From contig QNQO01000219.1 of NCBI GenBank assembly GCA_003290165.1, positions 310,001 through 374,000 of the forward strand: a DNA stretch of 64,000 bases. The letters run 5' to 3'. Position numbers and translations under genes: made by a program. The DNA comes from Berberis thunbergii (lineage: Eukaryota; Streptophyta; Magnoliopsida; Ranunculales; Berberidaceae). Below, piece by piece: positions 11,104-23,500 of this stretch; position 1 is the stretch's first letter; each line of letters starts with the position of its first letter. Under the pieces are notes generated by a model. It was not told where the DNA came from. It was given only the letters and a program-made list of their open reading frames with translations, and ran no database searches.

Positions 11104-14100
11104 TTATGGCACCATCAGTGTGGCATCCCCTTGATGCGAGCGGGTAGACTGGAACTGAACTGAACACTGCCTGTTTAACTCTTTAAATCTTTCTAGCAGT
11201 TCTTGAGATGTTGGTCTGCAATGTGGATCGCTGTTACGTCAAATGGCACAACACATAAAAACACCAGTAATTAACTGAATTAGTGACGAGTGACAATCCA
11301 AAAGATCGAAAAATTGATTGGAAATTCATGAAGATTACTACAACACCACCGGATGGTGCATAAAAAAGATGAAAAATTAAGCACCTCTGCCAACAGCTCT
11401 CGATTATAGATGCCCACTGCGGGTCCAAGTCTTGAGGAATCTCAAGTCGTTGATTCATGAACCCCACAGCTCCAATAACCTGCAGAATACGTCACAAAAT
11501 CATTTTATATGATAGCTTTATATAAACCTTAGATGTGAGAACTCTGCATATGCAGAAAAGACTAAACTGGTGAAAGAACTAAAATGCTGGATGAAATATT
11601 ATTATGCATGTTCACAATACTTTTTGAAGAGCAAAGAACTGAGACCAAGGGTCTAGAAATTGTTAATTTGCCATATTACAGCTCATAGAGAAGGCAAAAA
11701 ACAGCCGAAGCCCATGAACTTTAGTCTCTGGATAGAAAATATGTTGAACATAAGAGAGAGATGTTCACTCAAGTAAGCATTATTGGCTTCCTATTTGGAA
11801 TAAATTGCAGAAGGGTGCTTATCTTCGGTTAATTCAACTGAATGATAGTGAAGTGCTAGTGAGGTTATTGAGTGGCTCAAGACAATACCTGCACATGGTT
11901 GAGGTTATCCCAAGGGATCTTCTCCGTGACTAACTCCCATAGTATTACACCATAACTGTACACATCAGACCTAAAGGTTCCCGGGTCACCAAACAAACAG
12001 AAAAACAACATTTATTGAGTTGTATAATTGCAAAATCAAACCTTAAAATTTCAACTTACTTCTCATCTGACAGCTCATTACGAAGCACCTCTGGAGCCAT
12101 CCATTGTGGCTACAAAAACAGTAAGCAGATGTTAAACGAATACTTGGTTGTTGCACAGATTACAACAGAAGATCCAGACTACAATCATATTAAGGCAAAG
12201 ATGAAATCCAAAGAGAACACCAGTGTAACTGAAACAAAATTGTATGTAATATACCGTTCCTTTGCCCGTCTTTGATGTCAAGTACGTTTCATGTTTGAGA
12301 CGTGAAAGTCCAAAGTCACCAACCTAAAGAAACGAAAAGAAAGAAGGCAGAACGTAAAAATCGTAAAATACTCAAAATTTTACCATGTCCAACACCTTGA
12401 GCAACTCCCATGCGGGACACACTTAAATGGGGTCTGAATCAAACTCATTAGGTGAATGTGTCATGTGTCCAACACTGCATACCCATGTTAGACATTTTAT
12501 GTAGAAAATGGCAGAAAATGCCATTATGGACATTGTTCATAAATAAATCAAAGCGTACCTTCACTGTCCAATTTCTATCAACTAGTACATTTGAAGACTT
12601 CATATCACGATGGACGACAGGTGGGTTGCAGTGATGAAGATAGTTCATTCCTCTTGCCTAATGAATGTCAGTTAGAAAATTGATCAGTCTGGAGTAAGCA
12701 CTTCGGGTTAGAAATACATAACCAGCTCAAGAGAATAAGAAGATAGAAATATCAGATACCACAATCAATGACTGTCACCTTCATAGAAGATAAATACTCA
12801 CAATATCCAGAGCCATATGAGTACGCCGCCTCCAGTCTAGTCTGGTCGTTTTCCTTTGGAGCAACTGAAACAAACTCCCGCTGCACTCAAAACAAGTATA
12901 AAACTGTTACGTCCAAATAATTAAACAGAAGACATATAAGAATAGAAGACAATGTAATGAAAGGGAAAAAGAGGAAAAACTTCAACTGCTTCCTCTTTCA
13001 ATGTTTTTCAAAAGAAGTGGATAGCCAACCGTGGAAGGAATTCTGTGACAATGCCAAGACGTTGAGATGAAGTTACTGCCCCCATAAAGAGTAGTACATT
13101 AGGATGTCGAAGCCTCTTCATAAGTGATACCTTCATGAATATAAAATTTACATTCAAACCCAACTTCCATTTCATGTATGATAAAAGCAATTTATTTGCA
13201 AACTATGCTGAATAAATATTTTCTGATCACCTGAAACACCACAAAATACAGAGCACAATGGATACATAAATAAGTTTTGCACACAGGTTATTTTCGTGGG
13301 TGAAAATCAAAGTCCAAAGACAATAACATAACCTTATAAGACTATATTTATGGGTTTTCTGGTTACTTATGTGTTGTTGGATACTTCCAAATCATCTTCT
13401 TAATAAGTGATTTTATCCTGAACAGAGTCATGATTCATATAGCATTTCAGTTAATAGGAGACGACCTCATATAGTTGTTGGGATGAGATTAACAGACTGC
13501 CTATGTAACTTCTGCCCCCAAATCCAATTCTACATTCAGTGTACAATGTCCAATATGGGAAATTGCAATATAAGTAATTCCTGGTAACCTTGAAATGTAG
13601 ACTAAAGTGAAAGTATTGAAAAACAAAATTTGACATTAGAAGGTATAATCATGACTAGGAGTAGGCCGATCCGGTTAATTGGCCTGAATAGCCTAACAGA
13701 AGACCGGACCGGACCGGGCTTTTAAAATTCTGATTTTCAGGGACCGAGCCCAGACCGGGTGAGGCCGGTTAACCGAAAATCCGGGCCGGGCCGGAGAGGT
13801 GTCAGTCCATTCAAAATTTTTCAGCCAGTTTTTCCAGCCTAATTTTTCATATTATTCTTCTCTTCTCTCGCATCATCCCAACAAATACAGGGTAAATTGA
13901 AACTCCCCATTTTGAGTAGTTATATGGTGATGATATAGTCCGCTAGTTAGAAGCCCATAAGAAATGCAAAGCAAGTGGTTGTCTTGGTGGCTTAGTGTTC
14001 CTATAGCTAGTTGACTGTTTTAAAAGTAGGCCAAATTCATTCATTTTTGTCCTGCTTACATGTCCCATTATGTCTTCATCAATGATATCAAAAATGGTGT

Positions 14101-17100
14101 GAAGATTGAGTTCTAACAGAGGCTTTGGATATTTCCTCTCTGACATTACAGAAAGGTGTTTAACAAAATTCATTATACTAACTTGTGAACCACCCATGTG
14201 AAAATCACAAACAACATAAAAACATCCCCTGAATCTACAGTGCCTGGTCTGGTCCAAATCCTATCTCGATGCACATCTACGGTGCCTGGTACCACCAGGC
14301 ACCGTAAACATCTCACCCCTTTTTTGTTCTTACACTGCACAAAACAAATGTAGGCTTGCATCTTTAGATTCTCTAGTTGCATTAGAATAATCCAGCACTA
14401 TTCGAGGGAGTAGCACTAGATATTTGAAATATTCTCTAAGTCAGATAGACCCTTCTCAACCATCATCTGAATCAACGCACTCCCAACGCCAACATCACTA
14501 GTACCTCTTTCAGAACCATCTCCACCTCTGGTATTGAAGACATGGAGTGATGGAGTGTGAGAGAGATAATAGAAAGAGAAGGAAGAGAGGGGGGGAGGGG
14601 GGGGGGAAGATTTGTGGAGGAATTTTGGTGGTGGGTTAGCAATGAGGGGAAGGGTTGGTTGGGGGGAACCTACTAAGGGGCGAGGTGGGGCAGCTTCCCC
14701 CTCAACTTTAAAAATATATTTACTATATTGTTTGTTTAAGCTTCCAAATATATCTCTATTGGTATAGTGATTGGAAGTTTATTAATTTTAGTAAATGACC
14801 TGAGTTCGATACTCTTTGAGCGCAAGATTTTTTTTAAATAAAAAATTTGAATGCAACATTAAAAGTTGTTTAGTTTAATACAAACTTATTTTTGGTCCTC
14901 TTGGTCCGTATGATTTCTTTATGGCTATACACAATTACTACTTTTGTCATTGTGACCTGCCCATAATTTTTGTTTTCAACGCAATTTTATGTAATTGCAA
15001 ATAGTAAAGAAATGAATTGGTTGTTCACAAGTGGTATAAAACCTCCAACAAAAAAAATATTTGAAATTAAAATTTAAAATAATAACTATAGAATTCAATG
15101 AGAATATATACCATTAGCAAACTTGTACAAAATTTGAGCCTTATATAAACCATTTTTCTATGAAATTGTATTAGGATCATATTATGTTCGTAAATTTCAG
15201 AAATTTTTTTTTTATCTTCAACTAGATACTTATCCTAATTATTTTGTGTTTCAGTTATACATTCTAGTTATTACGCACGTTTGCCCCTTGCTAAGGTTAT
15301 TGATATTGTGATCATATTATGGCTTAAAATTGGACTACACTAAATTCAATTTGGTATATGCAATGTATTTTTGACAGCTGTATTTTTTATTAGTTACTAG
15401 CTCAGATAGGAAAAAAAATTTGCTCCACCCTTCATAACTACTATTATCAACTAATAATTATTTTTCATTTTGCCCCCTCTCGACTAAATTCCTGGGTCCG
15501 CCACTGGCGGTGGGGAATAAGAGATTAGATGGTTGGTTGGTTTAGGGGTGCAAGGGGGAGGGGGAAAAGAAGAAAAGGGTTTTGAGATATCAATTGGGCT
15601 TAGGTTTTGGAGTTAAAATATAAGCCAATTGGGTCGCGCCAAGCAGGTCTCAAAATTCTAAAAAAAAAAAAAAATTAATACTCGGGTCGGGTCGGGCCGG
15701 TTAATTGGTGCAAATTCTAAGAATTGGAACCGAGAACCGGCCTGAGAATTTTCGGTCTATTCTAGTTTTTAGGACCGAGGATAAAATATTATTAAAAATC
15801 AACCCAAACCAGCGTGATCGGTCCGCTTTCCGGTTTGACTCTCTTCAGTTTTTTATCTAAGATACCCACCCGTAATCATGACAAGTGACTATTTGATACC
15901 ATATTCCTCCCTAATGAATCTTTATGTATGTTCTATCATTTGAAACATCAATTTGATGTAATATTGGGTTATTTGTATTTATTACTATTTAACTAGGATT
16001 ACGAGTCCAAATAGGATTAGGTTTAGGGCTTATTAAGTTTACAAAGGCATGAAGAGTAAGTTATAATCAGTTTTAGTTTTTGTTGAATTTTGAGAATTAA
16101 TTGAATTTGTGAAACTTTGTAACAGCTATTTGACTCGTCAAGAACCTGAAGTCATCCGCGAAAAGTTGCATCGCGAGGCTAGAAAACGAGATGGGATCTT
16201 TTCAGATTTGCCTCAAGCAGAACCTTACTGCAATTGATTGGGAGAAACCATACGAGTTTGATGTGTACGAAGGGTACACGGTTATCTCCAAGTCATTGCG
16301 TTGTGAGGCCTAAACACATCACGAAAATTTTGCTGATTTTCACGTTAAAAAAACCTGAATATCGAAATTTTTTGCAAAAAATGAGTGGTTGTGAAGAACA
16401 ACCCTAATTTCCCCAATTTGTTCAAAGTCCCTAAGTCTAGAATTCATAGAGAAAATTATGTTTGTTTGATTCATGGTACGAGTAACTACCAAGGGAAAGT
16501 TCGACGACGAGTTTTTCAAAGCGGGGGAGAATGATAGAATATGGGTTATTCATATATACTACTTTAATTAACAATCTGGTCAGTCCATGTTAAGGCCCAA
16601 CTAGGAGTATGAGTCCAAGTAGGATTAGGTTTAGGGTTTATTGAGTTTAAATAGACGTGAAGAATAAGTTGTAATCAGTTTTAGTTTTTGTTCTTTGTTC
16701 ATATCTTCAAAACTTTGTCAATACAAGTTTCGGTTATATTTGGTTTGTAAGCTTCCGCTGAATCTATCATAATTACACACTATCTTGAAAAATTATTCAA
16801 TCCTCATTGTAAGCTTGTATTATTAATTCATCGGACAGTTGCATTAATAAAACACTTTTGAAGATATGAACAAAGAAGTTTTTCGAATGGCAAAACTAAT
16901 CATGACTAAAATGCTGACCTCTTTCCTGAAAGAATGTAGCACATCATCTGTGAACTCTTGCTTGGAGAATACCTTGATTGCAACATCCTAAAAGAAGTAA
17001 AAATCATTAACACCAAGAACAGCTAACATGAGTTTAGTATGACTCCTCCGAGACATCAAATTATGAAAATAATAAAGTAACATACCGAGCCATTCCAAAG

Positions 17101-19258
17101 ACCATGATACACAGTTCCACAAGAACCTGCGAAGATAGTAAAAATATTCAGATGTGGAGTCCCACAAGAATCTTTCATCATACAACAGCAATGCCAAAAA
17201 CCAAATTGCGGATAAAAGATCGGGAAAACGAAGAATGAGAGGTATAGAAAACTACAACATTACTTGATTTTCCATTAGATAGAACATGTTGAAAATGTTT
17301 CAAGATGTAATTTTTCTTGCGCAAACTTGTATTCTACCAACTTCAATAAAAATAGTCTCTGACAATTAACAAAGCAGAAAATATTTTATTATTGCAAACG
17401 ATGACGGAAGAGATTATTACCTTCCCCAATCTGCTCCCCAATTCTTATATCTTCCCACAATATTTCATTATCCAAGCTATCAGCTTCTGTATCTACTTTA
17501 CTAACAGCACTGCTACTGGTACTACTGTTGCTACTCACGGTACTTGTGCTGTTGACATTAAAAGAAGAGGACCAGGATCCGGAGGCCTCATTATTGCCGA
17601 ACCAGTTGCTTCGAACTTCTGGCTTTGCACCATAATCAGTAGTGTTCTGATAATTGGAGTAATTGCGCTGATCAAGATTCGACAAGGGCAGATCACAGTA
17701 GGCACTTCTTCCGCCTGCCACATCCTGCTCATTGCCTTTCCAAGGCCACAACTTCCCTTTCTTAGCAATCCATGCTTCTGCCTTCAAAGTTATAATCTTG
17801 TGGAGTGCAGTATTCCCCAGGCCTATATCACTTGAATCTCTGAAGGGTTTCCATGAGGCTTTCTCCTCGGAAAACGGAGAAGCAAGTACATCTCCTTGAG
17901 GTGTGCTAGCACCACTTGAAATTGCATCCTCCCTATGGTCAGAAAGAATGGCTTCTGAAAAGCCTTGGTCTGAATACTGGCTATCTCCACTCCAGCTTTC
18001 ACATGCCGCATTGTTATCACTGTTGCGTAATTTTGATCTCATTTTGTTGCTTACTTTAGAAGCCTGATCCATATTTCAAACAATCAAGAAGAGCTTACTT
18101 ACATAATTAAAGTCTTAAAGAAATCATAAAAACATAGTCCCCCTATCACTCACCAAATTGGATATCTTAGAGGCAATGGCAACTTGCAGAGGTTGCTGAT
18201 GATCAAGACCAAATGTAGTTGTGGATCTGCTTCTAGGCAGTGCAATGCTGGTAATTACTTCTGAGGGAGAACTTGTACCTGATAACGGAACCTGCATTTC
18301 TTGTAATGGCTGTGTATCATTTGTTACACAGATAATCCCAATCAAACTACCATCATCGTCATAAAACGGGGTGTTGGTCATGGCAGCTAGAAACCGTTCT
18401 CCTAGCTTGTTCTTAACTGAGAACTGACCTGTCCAGCTTTCTCCAGCTGTAGTTCTATGTATTATATCATTTGCTACATTGAAGTCACACGCATCTGTGA
18501 GGAGCACAACTGCATCCTGACCAAGTGCTTCCGTTGCAGAATAACCATAAAGGCGTTCTGCTCTTCGATTCCTGTGAGATTTGGAATTTTACAAAAGCAT
18601 AATACTAAGAATTTTGTTCCCCTTATCAACCTAATTTAAAAGATAAAGTCAACAAGAACAATCTAAACCCAAAGCTACTAATATATTATTGAATCCATTA
18701 CTTTGTTAACAAGGGAAATTGAGCCCAAATCAGACACCTATAGAACTCAATGACATTCCAAATAAAAACAAAATCAAACAGAATTCTTAATAACATTGCA
18801 TAAAAGGGTAGATGAACTTAAATTCAAACTCACCAGTAAATTATCTGACCATTGAGATCAAATATATGAACTGACTGCCCCATTGATTGCAAGACATTCA
18901 AATACTGCTTATGTGTAGCATTCACATCCTGTGGACCATCCGCTCTGCTGGGGCTCGAGAGGCCAGCACCTCTGCTCTCCCTACGCAATGGTGATGAATG
19001 CCTGAATGAAGCTGATCCATGTTTCCATGCAGTAGCAGTACCGTCAAATGCCGCACCATCCCTTACCTTCGGAGCATTCATTCTCGACCGCTTCGGCGAG
19101 ACAGAGTGAGACCTGTGATTCCCATGGCCCAATTTAGGATTTACAGTGGTGCCACCACCACCAAGCTTCAGCTTTGACATCTCTTCTTTGAGGTTGGCAT
19201 GCCCGGCTTCCAGCTCTTGTATCTTCTTCAGTAGTTGTTTTGCTGGTGGGATCTCCAT
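11104..19258 (-). CDS. RAF-like MAPKKK with PAS domain (group B RAF-type kinase)
   Basis: Thirteen exons on the minus strand: 19258-18834, 18571-18154, 18063-17421, 17126-17086, 16987-16919, 13130-13030, 12880-12802, 12657-12559, 12323-12255, 12109-12060, 11970-11889, 11479-11385 and 11230-11104. All introns are GT..AG. The exons sum to 2298 nt, an unbroken 765-residue protein. Residues 1-30 are probably coiled coil; a PAS domain covers about 120-245 ([25 protein letters not shown]); 280-485 is a Ser-rich linker. The kinase domain (about 485-745) has the glycine loop GEGSCGTV, VAIK (Lys514), helix-C RKE (Glu532), [13 protein letters not shown] (628-630) and WMAPE, so it should be active. The architecture matches the Arabidopsis PAS-RAF kinases (RAF7-RAF11 group), linked to ABA and stress signalling. 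Intron 5 is 3.8 kb and hosts two transposons. PHYB lies upstream on the same strand. Confidence 0.95.
13656..15874. mobile_element. Ds-like hAT element (2.2 kb) in intron 5 of the RAF-like kinase
   Basis: ATCATGAC is duplicated at 13648-13655 and 15875-15882 (TA before it is shared too). Ends are TAGGAGTAGGC and, inverted, TACGGGTGGGT, both derivable from TAGGGGTGGGC. Both subterminal regions carry CCGGACCGGGCCGG / CGGGTCGGGCCGGTTAATTGG arrays (13665-13800 and 15680-15840). The interior has a G-run (about 14588-14606), a palindromic stretch GGTGCCTGGTACCACCAGG (14280-14298), and near 15490-15508 the string CCTGGGTCCGCCACTG, which resembles the end of another hAT group. No protein was recognised in it. 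Confidence 0.75.
15955..16770 (+). mobile_element. Short LTR-retrotransposon remnant in the same intron
   Basis: A segment of about 100 bases ('gagtccaaataggattagg' to 'gttataatcagttttag') occurs at about 15998-16080 and again at about 16610-16690 in the same orientation. The right copy starts after purine-rich GCGGGGGAGAATGATAG and is bounded by TGATAGA (16531) and TCTATCA (near 16770), as an LTR would be. The internal part resembles the 3' end of gypsy-like elements (AAGGGAAAGTTCGACGACGA). The left LTR boundary and target duplication could not be fixed. Confidence 0.5.
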
Positions 19259-20583
19259 TGAAGAGAAAATTCAAATCCTGTAGAGATTTCCTCATAAATC
19301 AACAAACATCAGCTGAGAATCTCTGGAAAATCTGCAAAGACGATTGTAGAATCATAATTTGTATGCACTTTTGCTAAACAAAAGAAGTATTTGAGTCCAA
19401 AAGCTCCCCCTTTAGCTCCTTTTGCCAGTTTTGGTTTTTTTCCTGTTATGAAATAATTGATTCGTCTAGTCTCCAAGTTGTCTTCTGTCTGTATATTCTA
19501 TCTCATCTTTTCATCATTCAGCCATCATTTGAATTTGTTATTCTCAAATCTCAACCATAAGTTATTTATAGTTAAAAGAGACCTCTTGTATTTTACCTTT
19601 ATACTTCAATTAACAAAAACCTGACCTTTTCTAAATGATAAAAGCTAAATGTCACTTTCATATTTATTTAGATCATCATCCCCAGGAGTTGAATATGGTT
19701 ATCTCCTCCTTTTAGCAATGTGGAACACTGTCTCAGGCTCAATACTTGATTATTTAATTGCTCAACTAACATCAAGTTGCCTTTTGTGCCTTGACTTTTC
19801 AACATTATTTTTCTTTGAGGAGGTAGCTGGCTTTTACTTGTTTAGGACTGAAATGGCACAATTCAATGGGTTGGTACTTGTAAACTTCAACCTGCAAAAG
19901 AAAAACATAAACATAAACAAATGAAGAAAATGTTCTCAAATTTCTATCCAACATTAACTTCAAATATCCATTTGATAATACCGCCAGCAAAGAGAAAATC
20001 TGATGAAATAACAGGTGTAATATGAGATTTTATATTGTAGGGCACATAAATATCAGTAGAAGGGAAAGATGGAACAGAAAGTTTTTGTACATACACTACT
20101 ACATATAAATCCAAACAGAGGTCATGCAGTGGTTATTATTTGCTTACAACAGGAGATTTTTTTACCACCATCTCCATCCAGAACTCGGACATCGGTAACA
20201 GCTTACAAGGAAGCTCTGCAACAACCTTGGATACAGAAAATGAAAAACAAAATCCACTCCCCATGCAGGCATCTAGATAAATGATGGGGCAAAACTCAAT
20301 TGCATCAGAAGTTGTCATATCACATTAGACCACTTATACAATATCAATGGAACCAATTGCTACTTATAAAATGGCAGGCTTGCATTCAACCGCTGAGAGC
20401 AACTGGTAGAGGTTAATTGAATATTCCATCACAGACAAGGTGGAGCATTTTTATTATACACCGATCAGCTGACTAATCACACTGTTCACCGTTTATGTAA
20501 GGGTTGTGCACCACTCCAGCTTTGGAAGGGTGCAGGTAAGTTGACTTCCAAAATAGTTTGTAATCCAGAATTCATCTGAAGAC
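19259..20583. other. Region between PHYB and the RAF-like kinase gene
   Basis: This must contain the 3' UTR of PHYB (from 20583 down) and the promoter and 5' UTR of the kinase gene (up from 19259), both on the minus strand. No additional reading frame or element end was recognised. A leader intron is possible but cannot be proved here. Confidence 0.5.
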
Positions 20584-23500
20584 CTAACTCGCAGATTTTG
20601 AGCCTCTTTGACGTGTAGGAAGTTCAAGGATGATGATGAAATAACATCTCTCCGACTCCCTGATATATTGGACTTCACCATTCATCAACTTAAGAATCCT
20701 TCTACACATGCTGAGGCCTAGACCTTCTTGAGTTATCCATCTACTGCTGTGAAACATATCTTGAACAAGTTCAGGAGGAAGGCCTTCACCAGGACATACC
20801 ATCCTACAACCAATAGAAAATAAAAAGATTCAAGTACTTTTCACTTTTACAAATATAATGCAAACAATAATCTTCTGTATATTACCAGCTAGAATCCTGT
20901 AAACTGCTTACTCTCTCTTATTAATTCAAACTTTACCTTTTAAATAATTGTTCTCAATGGGAAACGGTCAGGTTCCCATGATTACTAATACACCATATTA
21001 CAGCACAAAGCAACCACAGCCATGACTTTGGAGCAAGAACAATGTCAAGTGTAGAGAAGAAACAAGTGCAACTCAAGATCACGACACTTCTACCTTCATA
21101 GATTACTACTGGTATAATGGATCCCCAATAAAATTACTTTCGTACTTTCCAGTAAATATATCCATATGAAGCTTATTCCTATTTCCCTTCCCTTCAACCT
21201 AGTCACAACTGTATTTATCTTTTTTCACCCATCATGCATGATTCACTGACCAACTCCAAATGTAAAAATGGAAATAGATACTAGACCTCAACAGAAGCAA
21301 CTATGATCAGCGTATTTCTTAAGATCTTACAAGGGAAAGGTAAAACAACGAGTAGCATGTTAAGCTGATAGAAATCTTATAAAGTTACACCAGAAAAGAA
21401 AAGGTCATCATCAAGCATGGAAATGAACATGATGATGCTATCATACCTAAATTCAAGATGCACAAGCTCAGTCTCATCCGAGGTCTGCTTCATGGTTGGC
21501 CTAACTTGAATCTCAACCCAACCATTAGGGTATGGTGCATATCTTACCATATTCAACAGGAAATCAGCCAACACCTGTTGGATCCTAACTTGATCACCAT
21601 AGACAGCCAATGTCTTGATTTCCTCGGGGATATCTCGGATCAGCTGCAAACCTCTTTCTCTAAGTAGTATCATAACTTGACTAACAACAGCATTTACAAC
21701 ACCCCCAGTAAAAAATCAGCCTTCTCAAGCTCCAATGATCTTTCACCAGGAAAGGAAAAGATATCAGTGTTTAACCAAGTTCAAACTTGAGCAGTATCTA
21801 GCAACTTCATTCATAGCAATTAATCAAACATAGACTTGGAAATTTCCCAATTCTTTCCTATCACAGCACAGAAAATCAACTTTTTTTTTCTCAGGGTGTG
21901 TTAGATTTTTATTTTATTGTCTTCATTGAAAACCACAAAAATCCTGAAAAAAGGAGTGGAGGGTCCGAGGGAGGAGAGAAAGTGGGGGAGTGAGGATAGA
22001 ACTCGTGACCTTCCACCACATGTCTTCTCTCAAAATCATGGACAAAAAAAAAACTTCACTTTGCAAGTTTATTCGGACGAGCAATTAAGGCGTGGACATG
22101 TAGGAATCTTGGAGTTTATCCAAGCACAGGAAAATGGACAGTGATAATAGGACCTATGACACAGAAAGGAGATTCTCAATCAACCACTATCCTACGAGAT
22201 GAGTGACACTAGTTTAATCCTTGGCAATTATACTGCTAGAAAGACTTTCAGAAATGTTTACTTAATAAGCCACTAGTTGCAGTGAAGACCATGAACATGG
22301 TGAGAGGAAAACTTAACAATGCCATATCGAACAATGATACCACACTTTCATACTTATTGAAGCAATGAACTACTAATGCAAAGTTGTCTATTATGCACGG
22401 ATTGGTATGTAGAGACAACATTAGAATTTAGAGCACAAGTTTCACAACTCATATGATAGGGGCTCATAATGAATGTGCTAAGGGATGATTTTTTGGTAAA
22501 TATAAACTTTTGGCATCTTCCATGGAGCCACATGGAAAGGAGACCAGATCAAGTTTTTGTGAAAGTTATTTTCTCACAATTTAACCCACATGTAAAAATC
22601 TATAAATTTCAATGTTTCCACTTTCAACCTGACGAAAAGACAATTTCAAAAATTCTAGACGGCAGCAATTCTAGATTTTCCATTTCTATAAACACACTCA
22701 TTTAATGCTGCTTAGAAACATTAGAATGGGATGCATTTTGGGTGGATGATCAACGTGGTGACATGATCGCTTTCACAAATAAAACAGACCATAATTCATT
22801 CCCATGTTTGCCCCATTAAGTTTTAGGAACATGTGTCATAACACATTGATGTGGCCACACACTAGCCATGATGGAAAGTAGGATTAGTTTATTTAAATTT
22901 GGTTTTTTGGTTGGGTCGGGCCTAAGTAAGCCCATTAGAATAATTGGAGATTAGGGATCCAATTAGAATTTACGGTTAGGTTTAGTATAAATAGTGCCCA
23001 TAGGCCATTGCTTGTAGTTGGCTGAATGGTGAATATGAATTAAGTTATTTAGGTATCTTTATTTCTTTAGATTTAGTTTATTCGTAGTTTTCTTTTAATT
23101 AGTTTAGATTTAGAAAACATAATCTGGAATAATAAAACCCAAACTACAAATTAAAATATATCTAAATAAAAGATAAATAAAATTAAAATAAACCTAAATA
23201 ACCGCTATTGGAGTTTCTTCATTCATCAAAAATCAATTACAAGCAATGGCCTATATGCTCTTCTTACTAAACCTAACCCTAAATTCTATGAGCCCTAACA
23301 TCCAATGGACTTATTTAGGCTCGACCCAACATCTAAATCAAATTAATTAAAATAAATTGAATCCTACTTTCCATCATTATACCTCTTTAGTTAGTTGATT
23401 GAAGAAATAAATATGAAATGTTTAATAAAAGCAAAGTCGGCGTGTGCAATAACCAGTGCATAAAGAACACAAACATTGATATATGGAACTCATAGTTGTT

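Noticed and set aside
14173..14382. Minus-strand frames inside the RAF intron
   Set aside because: They lie wholly inside the Ds-like element and match no family; alternative exons cannot be supported.
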